Source of the DNA: Flavobacteriales bacterium
GTDB taxonomy: Bacteria; Bacteroidota; Bacteroidia; Flavobacteriales; Flavobacteriaceae
Direction of reading: 5' to 3'
Length of the DNA: 18,361 nucleotides
NCBI GenBank assembly: GCA_027003085.1
Contig: JALWYR010000134.1
Coordinates: forward strand, 1 to 18,361
Below are positions 13,999-18,361 of the stretch, piece after piece (positions within the stretch are counted from its first letter, which is position 1; the number at the start of each line of letters is the position of its first letter). The translations under genes were made by a program, and so were the position numbers. The notes under the pieces were generated by a model, which was given only the letters and a program-made list of their open reading frames with translations, searched no databases and was not told the DNA's origin.

Positions 13999-15603
13999 AT
14001 GAAAAAACTTGTTTTCATATTGTTGCTTCCGCTCTTTGTTTCATTACCGGCTCAGGAACAAAAATCCGAGCCCATACAAGTTTTGCATGCCGACAAAATG
14101 ATTCTGAACAAAAAATATCCCGACCTGAAATTACTCACCGGACACGTGCAATTGCAACACAAAGACGCCTTGCTCACTTGCGACAAAGCCCTTTTGGATA
14201 CACGAAAAAATTTTGCCGAAGCCATTGGCAATGTGGAACTCAATCAAGGCGACACGCTGCGACTTACGGCCGGCATTATCCGATACGACGGAAGCCGTGA
14301 TTTTGCTTTGGCCATGGAAAAGGTTCACCTGACCGACCCTACCATGCAATTGGATACCGATACCTTGTTCTACGACAAACGGCGCGACCTGGCCTATTAC
14401 CGTTCGGGCGGGATTATTCGCGATACCATAAACACCATCCGTAGCCGGATAGGCCGGTATTACATCAAGCAAAACCGCTATGAATTCCAAAACGGCGTGC
14501 GGATCGACAATCCCGATTATCGTATCCGGTCGGTGCATTTGGACTACGACACGCGCGCTCAAATCACCCGTTTTTTAGGGCCCACCGAAATTCGCAACGC
14601 TTCCGATTTGATCTATGCCGAAGGCGGCCAATATCACAGCCGCGACTCCGTGGCTTGGTTTACGGGCCGTGCTTTTGTGCGCTCCAAAGACCGTTGGACG
14701 GCCGCCGACAGCATCTATGCCGACCGGCAAAAGGATTTCTATGCCGCCACGGGCCGGGTGCGCATCAAGGACAGCACCAACGGTATCCTGACCCTGGCCG
14801 GCTATGCCGAAATGTGGAACGCCCGGGATTCGGTTTTCCTCGACCGGAAGCCCGTTGTGGTAAACTACGATGACAAAGATACCCTCTACTTGGCCGCCGG
14901 ACACATTATTGTCCGTAAGCGGGACAGCTTCCGCGAAACCTTTGCCTATCCGGATGTACGCTTTTTTCAACGCGATTTCAGCGGCCGCGCCGATTCGCTT
15001 TATCAATCCGGAAAAAAACACCGCATTGAATTGCACCGCCGGCCGGTTTTGTGGAACAACGATAGCCAAATCACGGGCCGGAGTATTGTTATCCTGAACG
15101 ATTCCACGGGCAAGCAAATCGATTCCTTGCTCATTCCGCGCGATGTTTTTATTGTGCAAAAAGACAGTGCAGGATTCAATCAAATCAAAGGCAAGGAATT
15201 GCGCGGAAAATTTATCGACGGACGCTTGCGCCATATCGATATTCGCGGCAACACCGAAACCGTTTATTACTTGCGCGACGACCAAAACCGGCTCACGGGT
15301 ATCGACCGCAGTGTGTGTTCCGAGATCAACATCGACCTGGACACCACCGGACAAGCCGTGCGCATCTACTTGCGCGACAAGCCGCAAGGAACCACTTATC
15401 CACCCGGGCAAATGCCGCCGCAGTCGAAGCAACTCAAAGGTTTCGAGTGGCGCGGAACGGAACGAATCGCTTCGCCGGACGAGCTCTTGGAAGGCCGCCC
15501 TTTGGATTTCGACCCGCCTAAGTTGCCCGATATTCCCGAATATGTTCCGCCGCGCAAATCAAGCAAACCCATCCTGCCCAAATCTTTCCTGAAAGGAATG
15601 TAG
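13999..15603 (+). CDS. OstA/LptA-like LPS transport protein
   Basis: OstA/LptA-family proteins form the periplasmic bridge, or the N-terminal part of LptD, that carries lipopolysaccharide to the outer membrane. The 534-residue product has a Sec signal peptide (MKKLVFILLLPLFVSLPAQE). Repeated beta-jellyroll strands follow, with the alternating pattern of LptA: LTGHVQLQHKDALLTCDKAL, AIGNVELNQGDTLRLTAG, and later AATGRVRIKD and AAGHIIVRKRD. The C-terminus is proline-rich (about residues 510-534). It is larger than E. coli LptA and lacks an LptD-type barrel, like the large OstA-like proteins of Bacteroidota. ATG 13999 is chosen over 13981 because the signal peptide starts there. It begins 33 bases after mce and ends before a terminator. 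Confidence 0.85.
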   Translation: MKKLVFILLLPLFVSLPAQEQKSEPIQVLHADKMILNKKYPDLKLLTGHVQLQHKDALLTCDKALLDTRKNFAEAIGNVELNQGDTLRLTAGIIRYDGSRDFALAMEKVHLTDPTMQLDTDTLFYDKRRDLAYYRSGGIIRDTINTIRSRIGRYYIKQNRYEFQNGVRIDNPDYRIRSVHLDYDTRAQITRFLGPTEIRNASDLIYAEGGQYHSRDSVAWFTGRAFVRSKDRWTAADSIYADRQKDFYAATGRVRIKDSTNGILTLAGYAEMWNARDSVFLDRKPVVVNYDDKDTLYLAAGHIIVRKRDSFRETFAYPDVRFFQRDFSGRADSLYQSGKKHRIELHRRPVLWNNDSQITGRSIVILNDSTGKQIDSLLIPRDVFIVQKDSAGFNQIKGKELRGKFIDGRLRHIDIRGNTETVYYLRDDQNRLTGIDRSVCSEINIDLDTTGQAVRIYLRDKPQGTTYPPGQMPPQSKQLKGFEWRGTERIASPDELLEGRPLDFDPPKLPDIPEYVPPRKSSKPILPKSFLKGM

Positions 15604-15614
15604 GAAATACACGG

Positions 15615-15638
15615 GCCGAAGGCGCTTCGGCTTATTTT
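15615..15638 (+). terminator. Intrinsic terminator after the OstA-like gene
   Basis: GCCGAAG (15615-15621), loop GCG, CTTCGGC (15625-15631), followed by TTATTTT. It starts 11 bases after the stop codon. Confidence 0.7.
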
Positions 15639-15641
15639 ACT

Positions 15642-15649
15642 TACTTTTG
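15642..15649 (+). promoter_or_regulatory. -7 promoter element for rseP-xth
   Basis: TACTTTTG is identical to the prfA element and lies 33 bases before the rseP ATG, directly behind a terminator. No -33 element is recognisable. Confidence 0.55.
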
Positions 15650-15681
15650 TAAACGCTTAATTTAGATATACTTTTCGACCT

Positions 15682-17043
15682 ATGAAGGAAGCAATTATCG
15701 TGGCTGCACAGTTCCTGCTCAGCATTTCCCTATTGGTGGTTTTGCACGAGGCGGGGCACTTTTTGATGGCCAAACTGTTTAAGACCAAAGTTGAAAAATT
15801 TTATTTGTTCTTTAATCCCAAATTTTCGCTTTTCAAAAAGAAAATCGGTGAAACCGAATACGGAATCGGTTGGTTGCCGCTGGGGGGTTATGTCAAAATT
15901 GCCGGCATGATAGACGAAAGTATGGACAAGGAATTTTTGAATTCCGAACCCAAGCCCTGGGAATTTCGTAGCAAACCCGCTTGGCAGCGTTTGTTGATCA
16001 TGTTGGGTGGCGTTATTGTCAATATTTTGTTGGCCATTTTTATCTATATCATGATTGCCTTTACCTGGGGCGAAAAACGTATTCCTTTGAACAGCCTGCC
16101 CGATGGTATTTGGATGCAAAGTCCGGTGCTCAAAGAAGCGGGTTTCCGCACCGGTGATCACATTATTGCCTTGGACGGCAAGCCGGTGCAGTATATGAGT
16201 GATTTGGTGGGCTCGCCCAATGTGCCATTGCTCACCGCCAAACAGGTAACGGTGGTGCGCGGAGGCGATACCTTGCAAATCGATATGCCCAAAGATTTGA
16301 TTAATCAACTTATCGAAAGCAAACAAAAGAAAGGACTTATCGACCTGCGGCTGCCTTTCGTGATAGACAAAATGGCCAAGCAATCGCCCAATGCCGGCGT
16401 GGATTTGCGCAAGGGCGACCGTGTTGTAGCCATAGCCGGACAGCCCGTCAAATACATGGACCAAGTGATCGACTACCTGGAAGCCCATCCCGGCACGGAT
16501 GTAGAGATTCAAATTGTGCGCGACGGCGATACCTTGACCCGGAATGTGCACATAAGCGAAGAAGGAAAATTGGGCGTTATGCTCGCCGCACCCGATATGG
16601 AAACCTTACAAAAACAAGGTTTCTTACGCGTGGAATATCATCGTTACGGATTTTTCCAATCCATTGGCAAGGGCTTTCAACGGATGTGGAAAACGCTTAC
16701 GGGTTATATCGACCAAATCAAGATGATTTTCAATCCATCCACCGGTGCCTACAAAGGTGTGGGCGGCTTTATGACCATTGCCAAAATATTTCCGAAAACC
16801 TGGAATTGGTTGGCCTTTTGGGAAATTACGGCTTTTTTGTCCATCATGCTGGCCGTGCTCAATGTGTTGCCCATTCCGGCCTTGGACGGCGGGCATGCCA
16901 TGTTTACCGTTTACGAAATGATAACCGGCCACAAGCCCAGCGACAAATTTCTGGAAAAAGCCCAATTGGTGGGATTTTTTATCCTGTTGGCGCTGTTGCT
17001 TTATGCCAACGGCAATGATTTGATACGTTTGTTCGGCAAGTGA
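15682..17043 (+). CDS. rseP: Site-2 protease RseP (inner-membrane zinc metalloprotease)
   Basis: RseP cuts transmembrane segments of anti-sigma factors and leftover signal peptides within the inner membrane. The zinc site HEAGH is at residues 22-26 in the first helix, and the second motif LDGGH at 401-405 supplies the third ligand (Asp402), with NVLPIPALDGG as the family signature. Two PDZ-type segments lie in between, at about 140-200 and 225-300, and a GGVIVNILLA helix at about 109-125. At 453 residues it is the usual length. Its stop overlaps the xth start as TGATG. It is the first gene behind the promoter at 15642. Confidence 0.95.
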   Translation: MKEAIIVAAQFLLSISLLVVLHEAGHFLMAKLFKTKVEKFYLFFNPKFSLFKKKIGETEYGIGWLPLGGYVKIAGMIDESMDKEFLNSEPKPWEFRSKPAWQRLLIMLGGVIVNILLAIFIYIMIAFTWGEKRIPLNSLPDGIWMQSPVLKEAGFRTGDHIIALDGKPVQYMSDLVGSPNVPLLTAKQVTVVRGGDTLQIDMPKDLINQLIESKQKKGLIDLRLPFVIDKMAKQSPNAGVDLRKGDRVVAIAGQPVKYMDQVIDYLEAHPGTDVEIQIVRDGDTLTRNVHISEEGKLGVMLAAPDMETLQKQGFLRVEYHRYGFFQSIGKGFQRMWKTLTGYIDQIKMIFNPSTGAYKGVGGFMTIAKIFPKTWNWLAFWEITAFLSIMLAVLNVLPIPALDGGHAMFTVYEMITGHKPSDKFLEKAQLVGFFILLALLLYANGNDLIRLFGK

Positions 17044-17825
17044 TGAGCAAGCCCGTCCGCTTATTGTCCTACAACGTAAACGGCATCCGTGCCGCCATGC
17101 GCAAGGGTTTAATTCCTTGGCTTTCGACGGTGAGTCCCGATGTTGTTTGCCTGCAAGAAATCAAGGCCATGGAGGATCAAATCGATACCGGAGCATTGCG
17201 CAAGGCGGGTTTCCGGTATCAGTATTGGTTCCCGGCCAAGCGCAAAGGATACAGCGGAACGGCCATTTTGAGTAAAATCGAGCCCTTGCATGTGGAATAC
17301 GGCACCGGCATCGGTTTTATGGACGACGAAGGCCGGAATATACGTGCCGATTTCAACGGTTTTTCGGTAATGAGCGTTTATGTACCCAGCGGAACCAACG
17401 ACGAACGCTTGCGCATAAAATTCCGCTACATGGACGCTTTCTATAACTATATGTCGGATTTACTCCGGCACATGCCGCGTCTGATTGTGAGCGGCGATTA
17501 TAATATTTGTCATAAGCCCATCGACATCCACGACCCTGTGCGGCTTAGGAACGTTTCGGGCTTTTTGCCCGAGGAGCGGGAATGGCTTTCGGCCTTTATG
17601 GATTTGGGATTCGACGACACGTTCCGGCTTTTCGACCCGCGGCCCGAACAATACACCTGGTGGTCGTATCGTGCAGGCGCACGCGCACGCAACAAGGGTT
17701 GGCGCATCGATTATCATTTGGCCACGGTGGATTTGCGTCCGGCTGTGCGGCGTCATGTGATTTTACGCGATGCCTTGCATTCCGACCATGCGCCCATTTT
17801 GATGGAGTTGGACGGTGGCTTGTAA
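17043..17825 (+). CDS. xth: Exodeoxyribonuclease III (AP endonuclease)
   Basis: ExoIII removes nucleotides 3' to 5' from duplex DNA and cuts at abasic sites in base-excision repair. The 260-residue product has the EEP-family catalytic set: Asn11 in SYNVNGIR, Glu39 in CLQEIKA, Tyr113 in SVYVPSG, Asp152 and Asn154 in SGDYNICH, Asp223 in RIDYH and Asp248-His249 in SDHAPI. ATG 17043 overlaps the rseP TGA by one base; a GTG three bases upstream is the alternative. Sharing an operon with rseP suggests expression from the same promoter. No clear terminator follows. Confidence 0.95.
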   Translation: MSKPVRLLSYNVNGIRAAMRKGLIPWLSTVSPDVVCLQEIKAMEDQIDTGALRKAGFRYQYWFPAKRKGYSGTAILSKIEPLHVEYGTGIGFMDDEGRNIRADFNGFSVMSVYVPSGTNDERLRIKFRYMDAFYNYMSDLLRHMPRLIVSGDYNICHKPIDIHDPVRLRNVSGFLPEEREWLSAFMDLGFDDTFRLFDPRPEQYTWWSYRAGARARNKGWRIDYHLATVDLRPAVRRHVILRDALHSDHAPILMELDGGL

Positions 17826-18066
17826 GTTGTTTTCAAAGTTGTGGTTATAGACCGTGTTTTTTATTTGGGCGCCTTCCCGCACTCGTTCACACAGCCGTAG
17901 TCCTGCACGTTGTTTGTCCTGCGACGTGTTCACGAGGCGGGAACCGGGCTGTCCGCTCAAATGCGGCTCGGGCAAGGCCGGTTTTTGTAAAGCCGGTGCC
18001 GTGGTCTCTTGCGCTGCGAGCCCCCGCCACCGGCACAAAAAATTCGGCCTGCCCCGCGCCGCATAA

Positions 18067-18109
18067 CCGCTCCCATCCCTGGCGCTTTATGGCGCGCGAT
18101 AAATCGCGC
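18067..18109 (+). repeat. 43-bp repeat block, copy 2
   Basis: Counterpart of 7306-7348, the same length, with the same terminal GCGCGAT-AA-ATCGCGC palindrome. Confidence 0.85.
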
Positions 18110-18164
18110 GTCCACAATGGAACATCCGGCCTTGGTTGAAACATACGGGTTTATGATTAACGTC

Positions 18165-18361
18165 CTACTGCAAACATTGAAGCAAGGTGTCATTTCGATG
18201 GAGCGAGGACGAAGGACGAGCGACTGAGAAATCTCTACACGGATGCTTCACCCAGGGCGGAGTATTACGTTCCTATTGTCCAATCCGTAAAGAATTCCTC
18301 GGCATTTTGTCTTGCCAACGCTTGCAAAATTTGCCGTAAATACATCAGTATACTACTGTAA
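18165..18361 (+). repeat. Terminal unit of composite repeat, copy 2 (partial)
   Basis: It begins with CTACTGCAAACATTGAAG (18165-18182); the second boundary starts as CTACTGTAA at 18353 and is cut by the window end. The left arm (GTGTCATTTCGATG, GAGAAATCTCTACACGGAT) is well kept. The right arm is more diverged than in copy 1. Confidence 0.75.

Larger units (their letters stand above)
17826..18361. other. Noncoding region with second composite repeat, cut by window end
   Basis: No frame here is credible as a protein; the frames on both strands share peptide stretches with the junk frames of 6739-8251 only because the DNA repeat is shared. The first 120 bases hold nothing recognisable, and the rest is the composite repeat. 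Confidence 0.7.
17946..18361 (+). repeat. Composite dispersed repeat, copy 2 (uninterrupted, 3' end outside window)
   Basis: It has the same three blocks, order and orientation as 7018-7603, without the 163-bp palindrome. From the first block to the last boundary repeat it spans 407 bases, against 405 in copy 1 once the palindrome is removed. Confidence 0.8.

Noticed and set aside
15730..16551. 273-codon minus-strand frame inside rseP
   Set aside because: Antisense shadow of a well-supported gene with intact catalytic motifs on the plus strand.
17830..17862. Terminator after xth
   Set aside because: A T run at 17858-17863 is present but the preceding complementarity is only about 3 bp.
17582..18139. 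185-codon plus-strand frame over the xth 3' end and repeat copy 2
   Set aside because: It is a shadow of xth for its first part and repeat DNA for the rest.

Overview
The window comes from a member of the Bacteroidota. It carries gldK, gldL, gldM and gldN, the trans-envelope core and motor of the type IX secretion system (T9SS), which is found only in that phylum. It also has several TAnnTTTG -7 promoter elements of the Bacteroidota type, and a prfA and an SDR-type L-threonine dehydrogenase that read like Bacteroidota family members. The order or genus cannot be fixed from this sequence. Coding DNA is of moderate GC, while one long intergenic stretch has islands close to 78% GC (counted in two 60-base rows).

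Layout. (1) 1-914: the 3' part of a degenerate arginase/formimidoylglutamase-like gene. (2) 1031-5583: gldKLMN, closed by a clear intrinsic terminator. (3) 5662-6738: prfA, behind its own promoter. (4) 6739-8251: 1.5 kb without a credible gene, holding GC-rich hairpins, a composite dispersed repeat, a 163-bp palindromic MITE-like insertion and a dRS3-like short palindrome. (5) 8252-11005: an L-threonine 3-dehydrogenase on the + strand, convergent with three minus-strand genes: rsmG, tpx (thiol peroxidase) and an NAD(P)H-dependent FMN reductase. (6) 11077-13965: four genes on the + strand joined by ATGA stop/start overlaps: a Wzz-like chain-length protein, rfbC, rfbD and methylmalonyl-CoA epimerase. 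(7) 13999-15603: an OstA/LptA-like LPS transport protein. (8) 15682-17825: rseP and an exonuclease III gene, overlapping by one base. (9) 17826-18361: noncoding DNA with a second copy of the composite repeat, cut by the window end.

How the genes work together. Most of the window concerns the cell envelope. GldK/L/M/N export proteins across the outer membrane. The Wzz-like protein with RfbC/RfbD supplies dTDP-rhamnose and controls chain length for surface polysaccharide. The OstA-like protein belongs to LPS transport, and RseP does regulated intramembrane proteolysis. The rest is housekeeping: translation termination, 16S rRNA methylation, peroxide defence, threonine and propionate catabolism, and DNA repair.

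The least explained part is the noncoding DNA. Two intergenic regions 10.9 kb apart carry colinear copies of one repeat of about 420 bp. One copy is interrupted by a near-symmetric 163-bp palindrome that the other copy lacks. No new multi-gene system was recognised; the protein genes all fit known families.
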